From Candidatus Tectimicrobiota bacterium (GTDB taxonomy: Bacteria; JACPUC01), in the NCBI GenBank assembly GCA_016192455.1, contig JACPUC010000019.1, forward strand, positions 186,001-250,000: 64,000 nt of DNA. The letters are read 5' to 3'. Made by a program: the position numbers and the translations under genes. Of the stretch, positions 8,268 to 17,155 are shown piece by piece. A model generated the notes under the pieces. That model saw only the letters and a program-made list of their open reading frames with translations, was not told the DNA's origin and ran no database searches. Within the stretch, counting starts at the first letter, position 1. Each line of letters begins with the position of its first letter.

Positions 8268-9557
8268 TCAGGGCTGGCGGCGACCGCGCCCGGCTAGAGT
8301 TCCCCCCACCCCCGCCAGCAGGATCGCGCCGGCCACCAACGCGACGCGATCCCACCAGAGCAGGCGTTGGCGCGCCAGGATCAGCCGTTCAAGATTGGCC
8401 AGCCCAGGCTCCATCTCCTCGCTCAGCCGCCTCAGGCGCGGCAGGTCGAGCCGGTGCTGCTCCAGGCCGAAGCGCTGCCGCCAGCGCCGCTCCAGGCGCT
8501 GCAGGTTCTTCTCCAGGGGAGGGGAGGGAATGCCATGCCGGCGCTGCGCGGCGAGCAGGGCGGTCGTCCTCGCCAGGCGCCGGCGCGCCTGCGCGGCCGC
8601 GTCCTGGACACCGACGAGGTAGCGCACCGCGGCGCTCTCCGGTTGCTTCTGCGGCTCGTGGCAGCGCACACACACGCCGTCGCGCCCCAGCATCGCATCA
8701 TCCGGTCGCTTGATCGCGTGGCTGCCGTGACAGATGGAGCAGTTGACCTCATCGAGGCGATGCGGGTGGCCGCTCGGAAACTGGGCGCGTTCGCGCCCAT
8801 GGCAGCGGCCGCAGACGTCGTAGACCTTCTGCTGCTTGTAGTTCCGGTTCTCGTGCCCGCGGTGGCAACCGGCGCAGGTGGGAGCTTCCCCGGGGGGGAG
8901 GCTGGCCGCCCACTTCCCATGCACGCTCGCCTCCACCCAGGAAGGGATACGGCTGTCAAAGTTATACTTGCTGATGTAGTCGCGATCCCCGTGGCAGCGC
9001 CCGCAGGTGGCGTTCATGTTCAGCGGATGGCTCAGCGATTCGGGGTCGGTGACGCGCCGCGTGCCGTGAGCGCGGTGGCAATCAGCGCAGTCGGCGGCAT
9101 CGGTGTTCTGGTTCGTCAGCAGGGCATGGCCATGGTCGCCGCGTTTGTAACGCTGCACCGAGTCCCGCTGGAGCAGGACGTGGCGCCATGGCTCCTGGCG
9201 CTCGTGCTCTGCATCGTGGCACGGCCCGCACGCCGCCAGCACGTCGTAGGCGTTCTTCAAGGCGCCGCGGAAGCCGGCCTCCTTCGACTCCGCCTCGGCG
9301 CGCGTCGCTTTCGTGGCATCGCCGCCGTGGCAATCCGCGCAGCGTATGCCATAGGCGGCGTGGATGCTGGCCTCCATCTCCCGCGCCGCGGGCTGCGCGC
9401 GATGGCAGTCCAGGCAGGTATCCGGCTGGGCCGGAGCCCCCGCCGCCCCGCGACTCCCCGACAGCGAGACCACAAGCAGCAGCCCCGCCAGCGCGGCCAG
9501 TCGCCACGCCGGCGGCGGCATCCCGCGCACCAACGGCAGGGAGAGGGAGTGGCTCAC
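8268..9557 (-). CDS. Membrane-anchored nonaheme c-type cytochrome
   Basis: Exported multihaem cytochrome of 429 residues. The GTG start overlaps the cytochrome b stop (GTGA), implying translational coupling; an internal ATG at 9521 is an alternative. A signal peptide (PPPAWRLAALAGLLLVVSLS) is followed by nine CxxCH motifs in order: CLDCH, CADCH, CGPCH, CADCH, CGRCH, CAGCH, CGRCH, CSICH, CVRCH. After the haem region comes a charged helical stretch of about 80 residues, then one C-terminal membrane helix (VALVAGAILLAGVGGTLAG). It lies last in the Rieske-cytochrome b-nonaheme set, so it probably takes electrons from that quinol-oxidising complex on the periplasmic side. The terminal acceptor is unknown. 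Confidence 0.9.
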   Translation of the reverse strand: MSHSLSLPLVRGMPPPAWRLAALAGLLLVVSLSGSRGAAGAPAQPDTCLDCHRAQPAAREMEASIHAAYGIRCADCHGGDATKATRAEAESKEAGFRGALKNAYDVLAACGPCHDAEHERQEPWRHVLLQRDSVQRYKRGDHGHALLTNQNTDAADCADCHRAHGTRRVTDPESLSHPLNMNATCGRCHGDRDYISKYNFDSRIPSWVEASVHGKWAASLPPGEAPTCAGCHRGHENRNYKQQKVYDVCGRCHGRERAQFPSGHPHRLDEVNCSICHGSHAIKRPDDAMLGRDGVCVRCHEPQKQPESAAVRYLVGVQDAAAQARRRLARTTALLAAQRRHGIPSPPLEKNLQRLERRWRQRFGLEQHRLDLPRLRRLSEEMEPGLANLERLILARQRLLWWDRVALVAGAILLAGVGGTLAGRGRRQP

Positions 9558-10711
9558 GATACGGCGATCCCAAAGATCGGCTCGGTCTTGCCCGCGTAGA
9601 CGCCGAGGTAGGTCAAGACCAGGAGCGCGAGAAGGGCCAGGAAGAAGAGGCTGAGGGCGGCCCGGCGCCGTCGCCAGCGGCGCTCCGGGGAGCGCTCGAG
9701 GTAGGGCCAGAGCAGCAGCGCCAGGAGTGGCAGGGCCTGCGCCAGAACCGCGACCTGAAAGGTGCTGATGCCCCCCGGCAGCGCGCGCGAGGGGATGTAC
9801 TTCAGCGCCTGGTAGGAGAAGAGGAAGTACCACTCCGGCTTGACATGCTCCGGCGTGCGCAGGGGGTCCGCGGGGTCGCCCAGCGGCGCGGCTCGCCAGG
9901 CGACCCAGAGGAGGAGGGCCGCGAAGACGAAGCAGGCGACGGCCGCCTCCTTGCGAGCTTGCACCGGGAAGAAGCGTACCCTGCGGTCCCTGGCGGCTCC
10001 CGTGCCGGCAAGCCGCGCCAGTGGCTCGGAGGGGCCGTGTTTCCAGACCAGGGCCAGGTGGGCGGCAAGGAGGACCAGGAGCGCAGCGGGCAGGAGCATC
10101 ACGTGCAGGGCGAAGAAGCGCGTCAGCGTCGCCCCGCCCACCTGCGCTCCGCCGCGCAGCATGGCTTTGAGAAAGGGGCCAAGCCACGGCGCCTGGCCGG
10201 CGATGCCGCTGCCGACGGTGGTGCCCCAGAACGCCGCCTGCTCCCACGGCAGCAGGTAGCCGGTGAAGGCGAAACCCAGGACCGTCAGGAGGAGACCGAC
10301 GCCGAGCATCCAAGTCAGCTCGCGCGGGCGCTTGAAGGAGGCCGTGAGGAAGACGCGCGCCAGGTGCAGGAGGAGCGTCGCCACCATGGCGTGGGACGAC
10401 CAGTAGTGGAGGCTGCGGACGATCCAGCCGAAGCGCACCTCGCTGATGATGCGCGCCACGCTCTCGTGCGCCGCGCTCGGCGTCGGCTCGTAGTAGAGGA
10501 GAAGGAGGATGCCCGTCGCCACCTGGATGGCGGCAAAGAGGAGCAGGAGGCTCCCCAGGTAGTAGTACCAGGGCAGCTTTGCCGGCACCGTGTGCTGCCG
10601 CTGGAGATGCCAGAAGCGCAGCAGGCCCGTCCGCCCCTCGAAGCCGTCGAGCAGTCGCTCCCTCAGCCGCTGTCGGCCCCTCCTCGTCGATGCTGCGGGC
10701 GGTGCGTCCAC
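9554..10711 (-). CDS. petB: Cytochrome b of a bc-type quinol oxidoreductase
   Basis: Membrane cytochrome b of 385 residues that should oxidise quinol and carry electrons through two b haems. The GTG start at 10711 has GAGG about nine bases upstream and lies just after the Rieske stop. Haem-ligand histidine pairs are visible in HYWSSHAMVATLLLHLARV and HVMLLPAALLVLLAAHLALVWKHG. The quinol-site motif PEWYF occurs in VKPEWYFLFSYQALKYIP. N- and C-terminal halves are in one chain, as in bc1 rather than split b6/subunit IV. The next gene is a nonaheme cytochrome instead of a cytochrome c1, so this is a non-canonical bc complex. Confidence 0.93.
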   Translation of the reverse strand: MDAPPAASTRRGRQRLRERLLDGFEGRTGLLRFWHLQRQHTVPAKLPWYYYLGSLLLLFAAIQVATGILLLLYYEPTPSAAHESVARIISEVRFGWIVRSLHYWSSHAMVATLLLHLARVFLTASFKRPRELTWMLGVGLLLTVLGFAFTGYLLPWEQAAFWGTTVGSGIAGQAPWLGPFLKAMLRGGAQVGGATLTRFFALHVMLLPAALLVLLAAHLALVWKHGPSEPLARLAGTGAARDRRVRFFPVQARKEAAVACFVFAALLLWVAWRAAPLGDPADPLRTPEHVKPEWYFLFSYQALKYIPSRALPGGISTFQVAVLAQALPLLALLLWPYLERSPERRWRRRRAALSLFFLALLALLVLTYLGVYAGKTEPIFGIAVS

Positions 10712-10730
10712 GGTGTCTGGCCTCGAGACG

Positions 10731-11153
10731 TCAGCCGACGAGGAGATGGTTCCCCTGCACCTGCACGCGCAGGCGCTCCAGGGGCGCGGGAGGCGGTCCC
10801 GCCAGGACGTTCCCATCGGCGTCGAAGATGCCGCGGTGACAGGGGCAGACGAAGCGCCCCTCCTTGGGCTGCCAGCGCACGGAACAGCCGAGATGCGTGC
10901 AGACGAGGGAGAGCGCCCGCGGCGCCTCCTGGCCGTGCAGCAGGATTGCCGGCTCGCCGTAGTAGTCGAAGAGCCTGCCCTCGCCGGCTTTCAGCTCCGC
11001 AGCGTTGGCAAGCAGCAGCGGCTCGCCGCGCCGGCGCAGCGCAGGCGGGTAGAGGTAGCCGGCCACGCCGGCCAGCCCACTCAGGCCAAGGATGCCGAGG
11101 AGCCAATGACGCAGGCGGTCGAGGAAGGTGCGGCGCGTGAGCATGGAAGGCAT
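10731..11153 (-). CDS. petA: Rieske 2Fe-2S protein of the bc-type complex
   Basis: Rieske iron-sulfur protein of 140 residues. The cluster-binding motifs are CTHLGC (about residue 85) and CPCHRG (about 104); the second lacks the common Gly-Ser after CPCH. An N-terminal membrane anchor (HWLLGILGLSGLAGVAGYL) follows a twin-arginine-like TRRTFLDRL. It transfers electrons from quinol at cytochrome b to the periplasmic cytochrome. It starts the Rieske-cytochrome b-nonaheme set, with 19 bases to the cytochrome b start. The ATG at 11153 opens MPSMLTRRTF; the second ATG three codons later is possible. Confidence 0.93.
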   Translation of the reverse strand: MPSMLTRRTFLDRLRHWLLGILGLSGLAGVAGYLYPPALRRRGEPLLLANAAELKAGEGRLFDYYGEPAILLHGQEAPRALSLVCTHLGCSVRWQPKEGRFVCPCHRGIFDADGNVLAGPPPAPLERLRVQVQGNHLLVG

Positions 11154-11234
11154 AACACGAGGGAGAGGGGGAGCGCCGGCGCGGCGCGTCCCCTTTCGAC
11201 GTCCGGCTGATGGTCCGCGGCGAGGCGAGGCGAC

Positions 11235-11882
11235 CTAGCCGCCGACCAGGCGCCGCTGCCAGACCGCCTCCACCTCGTCGGCCGTGCAGACGGTGCCGAA
11301 CTGCCGGTGGATGGTCGCCAGCGTGGCGTGGTGCGCCTCTTCACTGTAGGTGGCGCTGCAGTCCGACAGGAAGACGATGTAGTAGCCCTTGAAGAAGCCG
11401 TCGCGGGCCGTGGACTCCACGCAGACATTGGTCGCCACGCCAGTCATGATCAGGGTCTTGATGCCGCGGTTGCGCAGGATGAGGTCGAAGTTCGTATCGG
11501 GAAAAGCGCTGTAGTGGTGCTTCACCACCAGCACGTCGGAGGGAAGCATCTTCAGCTCATAGAACTCCGCGCCCCAGGAGTTGCTCTGACAGCGTATCTT
11601 CGGGTTGACACCGCGGCGCGCATCGAGGGCCCGGTTGGCGTTGCTGAGGAACTGATCGTCCATGATCACCTGCACGAAGACGACCGTGGCGCCAACGCGG
11701 CGCGCCGCCTCGACATGCTCGGTCAGCCGCGGCACCATGCGCCGCGCCATCGAGACGTCGCTGCCGATGCGGCCCATGTAGCCGTCGGGATGACAGAAAT
11801 CATTCTGCACGTCGATGAGGATCAGCGCGGCATGCTCTGGATTGACCTGTTGTTCCAAGGTGTAGAGGACGTCCCCCGCCAT
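11235..11882 (-). CDS. Isochorismatase-family cysteine hydrolase
   Basis: Cytoplasmic hydrolase of 215 residues. The catalytic triad of the family is visible: Asp in LILIDVQNDFCHPDGY, Lys in VVKHHYSAF and Cys in GVATNVCVESTARDG, the last with the preceding cis-peptide Val-Ala. Members act on isochorismate, nicotinamide, N-carbamoyl compounds or biuret; sequence alone does not say which. The ATG at 11882 has a GGGGGGAG ribosome-binding stretch. It lies 81 bases before the Rieske gene on the same strand, but no functional link is obvious. A second family member is at 41252-41875. Confidence 0.9.
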   Translation of the reverse strand: MAGDVLYTLEQQVNPEHAALILIDVQNDFCHPDGYMGRIGSDVSMARRMVPRLTEHVEAARRVGATVVFVQVIMDDQFLSNANRALDARRGVNPKIRCQSNSWGAEFYELKMLPSDVLVVKHHYSAFPDTNFDLILRNRGIKTLIMTGVATNVCVESTARDGFFKGYYIVFLSDCSATYSEEAHHATLATIHRQFGTVCTADEVEAVWQRRLVGG

Positions 11883-12529
11883 GGTTCGCTCCCCCCAAGC
11901 AAAGGTGGACTCCACTGAGTTCTCGCGCGCCTCCGCGCCGCCCCGGGATGGGTGCCGAGGCGGCGCCCCTCCTCGAGCCCTCTACCTCCGCGCTGCCCTG
12001 GCCCGGGTGCAGGAAGCGGCGGCGTGAAGGTGCTACTTTACCAGAGCGGGGTTGGGAATTGAAGTCTGATTTGCGGCGACCCCGTCGCCGTGAGGCACTG
12101 GTGCGGCGGGGCGACCTGCGGCGCGCCGAGCGGGCGGGCGGCGCGAACGCGGCGCCGTTGGGAGGGCGCAGGCAGCTCCCCGCCGATGTGCGGTCAAGTG
12201 GGTGGTCTGTCGACCGGCCAGCGGGAGGCGCTTGGATGGGCCCTGTGCTGCTTTCACGGAGCTGGGGAGGAACAGCGTCCCAGTTGAAGATACAGACGGC
12301 CGCCGCCGCGCCGACTCCTGAGGAAAGGGCTGACGCCCTGGCAGCCGCCTGGGAAGCGTTCGCGCGCCGCCTGGCTCTCCTCCCGCCGGGTGAATGTGCT
12401 ACGCTGCATCTTCACGTGAGGCCTGAGCCAAGGTAGAGTGTTGACCAGGCGTTGCGTTCCGTCGCGTGTATCCGCACCCCCCCACCCCTTCGGCGTGGAC
12501 CAGGATGGTGTGAAGAGGACCCCTTGCCC
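11883..12529. other. Gene-free spacer between divergent genes
   Basis: This lies between the minus-strand isochorismatase gene and the plus-strand nitroreductase gene and should carry both promoters. The long frames here have low-complexity Arg/Ala/Pro content and no motifs, so none is called. Confidence 0.45.
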
Positions 12530-14137
12530 ATGAGCCAGCAGCTCACCACCAAACCCTTCGAACCCGCCGCCGAGCGACCGGACGTGAAGGCCGCCTGGGA
12601 CTACCACGACTCCACCAAGCACTCTTATTGGAGTGTGAGGAGCAATCCGCACTCCCTCGACTTCTCGAACAAACCGCTGCCGTTCAAGATTTACCGCGAC
12701 CTGCCGAGCCTAGCTCTGCCGGAGGCGGTTGAATCGTCAACCGTGCCGGCGCTGCGAGCCATCGCGGCCGGAGACCCCTTCGAGGGAAGGGCTGGCAGGA
12801 TGGACGCGATCCCGGACCTTGCCCTCCTCGCCAGGCTGCTGCGCTTCGCTGCCGGCATCACCAAGCGGCGCACCTACGGGGAGAAGCTGGAGATTTTCTT
12901 CCGCGCCGCTGCCTGCACCGGCGCGCTCTACCACATCGATCTCTATGCGGTATGCGGCGACCTGCCGGACCTCGCGGCGGGCGTCTACCACTACGGGCCA
13001 CACGACAACACGCTGCGCCTTTTGCGCCGGGGCGATTGTCGCCCGCAACTCGTGGAGGCCACGGCCGGCGAGGACTACGCCTCGCAGGCGCCCGTGATCC
13101 TCATCGCCGCCAGCACCTTCTGGCGCAACTCCTGGAAGTACCAGGCCCGCGCTTGGCGCCACTGCTTCTGGGACAGCGGCACCATCCTCGCCAACCTCTT
13201 GGCGATCGCCGCCGCCGAGGATTTCCCGGCGCGTCTCTTGGTTGGCTTCCAGGACGATCTCGTCAACCACTTGGTGGGCCTCGACGAGCAACGGGAAGCG
13301 GCCCTGGCCCTCATTCCCCTCGGTTTTTCCCAGGCAGTCACGCCGAAGGCTCGCCACCGGCTCGAGCCGTTGGAACTCCAGACCGAGCCGCTCTCCCAGC
13401 ACGAGGTCGATTACCCCGACCTCCGCGCCGTGCACGCGGCGACATCGTTCAGGGGCGTGGGGGAGGTGGAGGCCTGGCGCGCCGCCCGCGGCACGCCGTC
13501 GGCCGAACCCGAGCCGGATGGGATGCTGTACCACCTGCGGCCGCTGCACGCCGCGACGCTGTCGCAGGCGCCCATTGAAGAGGTCATCGTGCGCCGCGGC
13601 TCGAGCCGGCGGTTTCGCCCAGATTCCCTGACGTTTGGGCAGCTCTCGACGGTGCTGCAGCTTGCCACGCAGGGAATCGCGGCGGACTTCTTGCACCCCT
13701 TCGGCGCCACCCTCAGCAGCATCTATTTGATCGTCCACGCCATCGAAGGGGTCCGCCCAGGGTCGTACAGCTACCATCGCGGGCAGCAGTCCCTCGAGCT
13801 GCTGAAGCAAGGGACCTTCCGTGCCGAGGCGGGTCGTTTAGGATTGGAGCAGGCGCTCGCCGCGGATGCAAGCGTGAATATCTACTTCCTCGCGGACCTC
13901 AAGGAGGTGCTGGCGCACTGGGGAGGGCGCGGCTACCGGGCGGCCCAGCTCGAGGCCGCCGTCATGGCGGGCAAGATGTACGTCGCCGCCTATGCGCAGG
14001 GATTTGGCGCTACCGGGCTCACCTTCTACGACGACGAGGTGACCGCGTTCTTCTCCCCGCATGCCAGCGGCAAGTCCGTGATGTTCCTCCTCGCCCTCGG
14101 GGTTCCCGACAGGCTGATCCGCACCCTGCGGCGCTGA
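12530..14137 (+). CDS. SagB-type dehydrogenase with two nitroreductase domains
   Basis: Flavoprotein of 535 residues with two tandem nitroreductase-like halves. The first (about 60-310) contains KRRTYGEKLEIFFRAAACTGALYHIDLY and a YQARAWRHCFWDSGTILANLLA helix. The second (about 345-530) begins with the FMN-phosphate motif EVIVRRGSSRRF. SagB-type enzymes oxidise azolines in ribosomal peptide biosynthesis, but no precursor peptide, SagC or SagD is nearby. Stand-alone double-domain versions are common in environmental genomes with unknown substrates. The ATG at 12530 lacks a strong Shine-Dalgarno but marks the conserved start. It is a single gene followed by a small hairpin. Confidence 0.82.
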   Translation: MSQQLTTKPFEPAAERPDVKAAWDYHDSTKHSYWSVRSNPHSLDFSNKPLPFKIYRDLPSLALPEAVESSTVPALRAIAAGDPFEGRAGRMDAIPDLALLARLLRFAAGITKRRTYGEKLEIFFRAAACTGALYHIDLYAVCGDLPDLAAGVYHYGPHDNTLRLLRRGDCRPQLVEATAGEDYASQAPVILIAASTFWRNSWKYQARAWRHCFWDSGTILANLLAIAAAEDFPARLLVGFQDDLVNHLVGLDEQREAALALIPLGFSQAVTPKARHRLEPLELQTEPLSQHEVDYPDLRAVHAATSFRGVGEVEAWRAARGTPSAEPEPDGMLYHLRPLHAATLSQAPIEEVIVRRGSSRRFRPDSLTFGQLSTVLQLATQGIAADFLHPFGATLSSIYLIVHAIEGVRPGSYSYHRGQQSLELLKQGTFRAEAGRLGLEQALAADASVNIYFLADLKEVLAHWGGRGYRAAQLEAAVMAGKMYVAAYAQGFGATGLTFYDDEVTAFFSPHASGKSVMFLLALGVPDRLIRTLRR

Positions 14138-14140
14138 CGC

Positions 14141-14160
14141 CGACGCCGGCGCCTGCGTCG
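14141..14160 (+). terminator. Short hairpin after the SagB-type gene
   Basis: Arms CGACGC/GCGTCG with an eight-base loop begin four bases after the stop codon. It is followed by C-rich rather than T-rich sequence, so this is weak evidence for a terminator. Confidence 0.3.
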
Positions 14161-14342
14161 CCCCCCGGACGAGGCAGTCGTTCCCCCGGGGACCGGCCCT
14201 CCTCCCCTCTCCGCAGCGGGAGCAGACGAAGGGGATCACGACGGACTCCGCACCTGGAAGGAGGCGGTCGAACGGACCATGGAGCCCGTTGTCGCGCACC
14301 ATCCTTCTTGCCGCTCGCTTGCCGAGGAGAAAGGGGGAGATT

Positions 14343-15707
14343 TCAGGCGTGAGCCGCGCACTCGCGCGCCAGGAGAGGCGGCTCGCTTTCGCGGTGAGTT
14401 TCCAGGTGGTCCGCACGGTTGGCCGCTTCCCGCCGACCGATCCGCTCCAGGGGTGTTGAGAGTTCACCAATGAGCGGGATCAACACCCGGCGAACCACGG
14501 CCGGCCAGGTGTAGCGGGAGGCCGAGTCCCTGGCCGCGCGCCGGAGGGAGAAGGCGTTGTCGATGGTATGCTTCAGGGTGCAGAGGTGGTGCACGATCTC
14601 TCCCGGCTCATTGCTTTGAATGGCAATTGCATCATAGCCAGGTGTGGCGTAATCCTCGCCGGTGCATCCCACAAAAGCCACCCCGCCTGTCGCCATGGTT
14701 TCCAATCCCACCAAGCCGAACGGCTCCACGCCGCTGTTTGCCAGCACGGCGTCGGCCGCGAAGAAGAGCTGTTTGCGCTGGTGCTCGGAGAGATAGGATT
14801 GCAGGACGATCATGTCGGCGCCGAGGGCGGGACGCAGGACGTCCGCCAGAGCCTGGACCTCGCTGTCGGCCCACTGCACCATGGCGACACGGAGGCCATG
14901 CGCCTTGGCCCGCCCCATCACCTCGCCGCCATGGGCCTCCACCCCGCCCCGCGCCAGGAAGAGGGGCTGCAAGCCCATCTGTTTCATGGAGGCCACGGCA
15001 TCCACGGCCATGTCCCAGCGTTTGTCGGGATCCCAGCGCGCCACCTTGGCCACGGCGAGGCGATCCTTGAAGAGACTGGAGATGCTGTGTGCCGCCGAGG
15101 CGTCCACAGGCTGCAGCCAGCGCTCGTGGATGCCGTTCGGGATGACCCGCGCGTCGGCGCCGTAGTCCCACAGCAGGTGCTTCATGTAGCGGCTCACCGT
15201 GGTGATCGTCGCCGCCTGTTTCAGAAGGCCCCAAGGGATGCGATGAAACCCGAAGGTGTTGTTGGCGTTCCAGAAGATGGTGACCTGATCGCGGCGCCGG
15301 AGTCGCGCCAAGAGATGGTGGAGGTACAGGATGGAGGAGACGGTGTGCCACTCTTCCGCAAGGATGACCACATGTTTCCCTGCGTCAAGACTTGGGGTGA
15401 TGACCTCCTCGAGCAGCCAGGGGGGAAGAGATTGGTTCCAGTCGTTCAGTTTTCCCTCTTCACCGTCATAGACGCCGGCGGGATGATAGGCACTGATCCA
15501 TTGACACCAGCGATGCAGATGTAGCCTCCCCTCTTCCTGCGTTTGGTGTCCTGCGGCATCGGGATCACCGATGAAAAAAAGGTGGGTTTCATAGTTCATC
15601 GCCGCCAAGGCTTCCGACAAGGTCGAAACACGGCTGCCGAGACCTCCCGCGCGGGAATAGGCGTCCGGTCCTTCAAAACTCAAAATGACGAAGACGATCT
15701 CTTCCAT
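14343..15707 (-). CDS. Family 4-type glycosyltransferase
   Basis: Glycosyltransferase of 454 residues with a GT-B fold. The N-terminal donor-independent domain has the glycogen-synthase-like start SRAGGLGSRVSTLSEALAAM. The C-terminal domain has VAKVARWDPDKRWDMAVDAV and the nucleotide-sugar motif NSGVEPFGLVGLETMATGG, i.e. the E-x7-E of GT4 enzymes. The ATG at 15707 has AGAGGTG upstream. Substrates could be alpha-glucan or a surface glycan. It stands alone, with no glycogen or capsule genes beside it, so the pathway is not assigned. Confidence 0.85.
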   Translation of the reverse strand: MEEIVFVILSFEGPDAYSRAGGLGSRVSTLSEALAAMNYETHLFFIGDPDAAGHQTQEEGRLHLHRWCQWISAYHPAGVYDGEEGKLNDWNQSLPPWLLEEVITPSLDAGKHVVILAEEWHTVSSILYLHHLLARLRRRDQVTIFWNANNTFGFHRIPWGLLKQAATITTVSRYMKHLLWDYGADARVIPNGIHERWLQPVDASAAHSISSLFKDRLAVAKVARWDPDKRWDMAVDAVASMKQMGLQPLFLARGGVEAHGGEVMGRAKAHGLRVAMVQWADSEVQALADVLRPALGADMIVLQSYLSEHQRKQLFFAADAVLANSGVEPFGLVGLETMATGGVAFVGCTGEDYATPGYDAIAIQSNEPGEIVHHLCTLKHTIDNAFSLRRAARDSASRYTWPAVVRRVLIPLIGELSTPLERIGRREAANRADHLETHRESEPPLLARECAAHA

Positions 15708-16168
15708 CACGCACCTCTTTTGGCAGGATTCATCGAAGAATGATCCTGCCCCTCGCCGGCGCCTTTCTCCTTCCGCCACCCGCGACGAGAGAGAAGGGCG
15801 AGCGGCAACCGAACTGAAACCACCGCTCATCATCCACCCTATACGATCGCCGAATCGTGCTCAGCCGATGTGTGGTGAAAGACCTCCGGGACTTGAAGAA
15901 TCTTCCTGGTTTTGATTGGGTCCTCATGCGGCGGCATTGAACGTTTGCACACTTTTGGCGCATTGCCGCTCACTAATGAATGCCAGCCTGGTCTTCTCCC
16001 GCCGTTGCGGAGGCGGAGCGGCGGCCCGCGCCTGTTTGCTTTTCGGCCGCACGCCTCCCGACAAGCCGAACTCCCGAGTATTACCCCGGCACCGCCGCCG
16101 CGGTCACGCCTCGGGCCCCCGTGGCAGTGACGACACCGGCGCCGAGGAAGACCCGTCGCCGCAGGGTC
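15708..16168. other. Gene-free spacer
   Basis: No gene is supported. An open frame on the plus strand across 15916-16545 is Arg/Pro-rich and runs antisense to the GYD gene, so it is treated as a shadow. Confidence 0.45.
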
Positions 16169-16470
16169 TCAGGACCTCAGGGAACCGGCCATCTCGGCGA
16201 AGCGCTCCCAGGCCGTCGCCACCCAGAGGTCGGTTTGGGAGGGCCGAAGGAACGAACGATCAGGGCCACTTTCGTCGCCGCCTCATTGTCCGGGGCCTCG
16301 AAGAGATCGAGGTAGTCATACGGCCCCAGGACTGCGTAGTTGGCAATCCAGCGGACGCCTGGACATTCCTTCTTGATGCGCTCTTCCACCTTGGCGTTCA
16401 GTTCCGCCACGGCGTTTGGACTGGGGAAGGAAGTGGAGGAAAGTCTCGCCCGCAGCGCGACGTGAGCCAT
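16169..16470 (-). pseudogene. GYD-domain protein with a one-base frameshift
   Basis: Small cytoplasmic protein of the GYD family (function unknown; usually about 95-105 residues). The ATG at 16470 opens MAHVALRARLSS, and the core IANYAVLGPYDYLDLFEAPDNEAATKVALIVRSFG is clear. After FGPPK the current frame runs into a Pro/Arg/Ser tail ending at 16177. In the neighbouring frame the sequence reads TDLWVATAWERFAEMAGSL, exactly the expected family ending, and stops at 16169. Restoring one base in the CCCAAACC tract (e.g. four As instead of three) joins the two parts. This is either a real frameshift mutation or a sequencing or assembly error in a homopolymer. Confidence 0.8.
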
Positions 16471-17155
16471 CGGATCACCCTTCCCTCGCTTGACAGTCGA
16501 GACCATCGGAAGGCGCGGCTGGGTTGCTGCAGACCTCCAGCATAGAGAAGCAAGCTCCGTGCCGACCGCTCGCCTCTCGACTAGGGACGCGTTCCGATCC
16601 TCCGGCGCCCTGCAAGCATCACCCCGGAAGGCCGCCCCCCTCCACGCGGGGCGGGCCGATCACCCCTCAGGCAGCGAGCCGGAGGAGAAACTTCAGCGCT
16701 GCGTTAAGACCGGCGACGCAGCTTTCTTGCCAATCAAGCCGCGGAAAAGTTGACGCTCGGTGTGGAGATCCTGTCTTAACGTACCAGGCAACTCAAACCG
16801 CCCAACCGCTTCCTCGCTTTTAGAGCAACGAAGGGGTCGCTCCGATTATTTCAGGCAAGAGCGCGATTGGATGTATTACGCATAGCTATTGGCCTGGACC
16901 AAAACTTATTCAAGGGGGGTAATCGGCGTCTTGGCGGGTCGAGGGATGACAACCTAAAGTTTTACGACCACAACAGTCTCGGCGGTGCCGCGGGCAGAGG
17001 ACTTTGCGAAGAAACGAACATTTGACCGCAGGGAAGCGTGAAATTGGCTGAGCACCAGTAACCGTTCAAATACTATCCATCGAACTTTTTAATACCTCTC
17101 CCCTCCCCGATGCCCCGTCTCCTCCGGCCGGGTCGGCACACGCGCGCAAGCGGAA
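16471..17155. other. Gene-free, less GC-rich spacer
   Basis: About 685 bases with noticeably lower GC than the surroundings, especially 16800-17100. No frame with a ribosome-binding site, no tRNA-like fold and no repeat was found. It is a candidate for an unannotated RNA or remnant DNA, without positive evidence. Confidence 0.4.

Noticed and set aside
9188-11140. 650-codon plus-strand frame opposite cytochrome b and the nonaheme gene
   Set aside because: Antisense shadow in very GC-rich sequence. Cytochrome b and haem motifs are unambiguous on the minus strand.
11948-12436. Possible 162-residue protein in the isochorismatase/nitroreductase spacer
   Set aside because: Low-complexity Arg/Ala/Pro composition, no ribosome-binding site, no motif and no conserved-looking core.
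15916-16545. Long plus-strand open frame (about 209 codons)
   Set aside because: It overlaps the GYD gene in antisense, is Arg/Pro-rich, lacks a ribosome-binding site and shows no motif.
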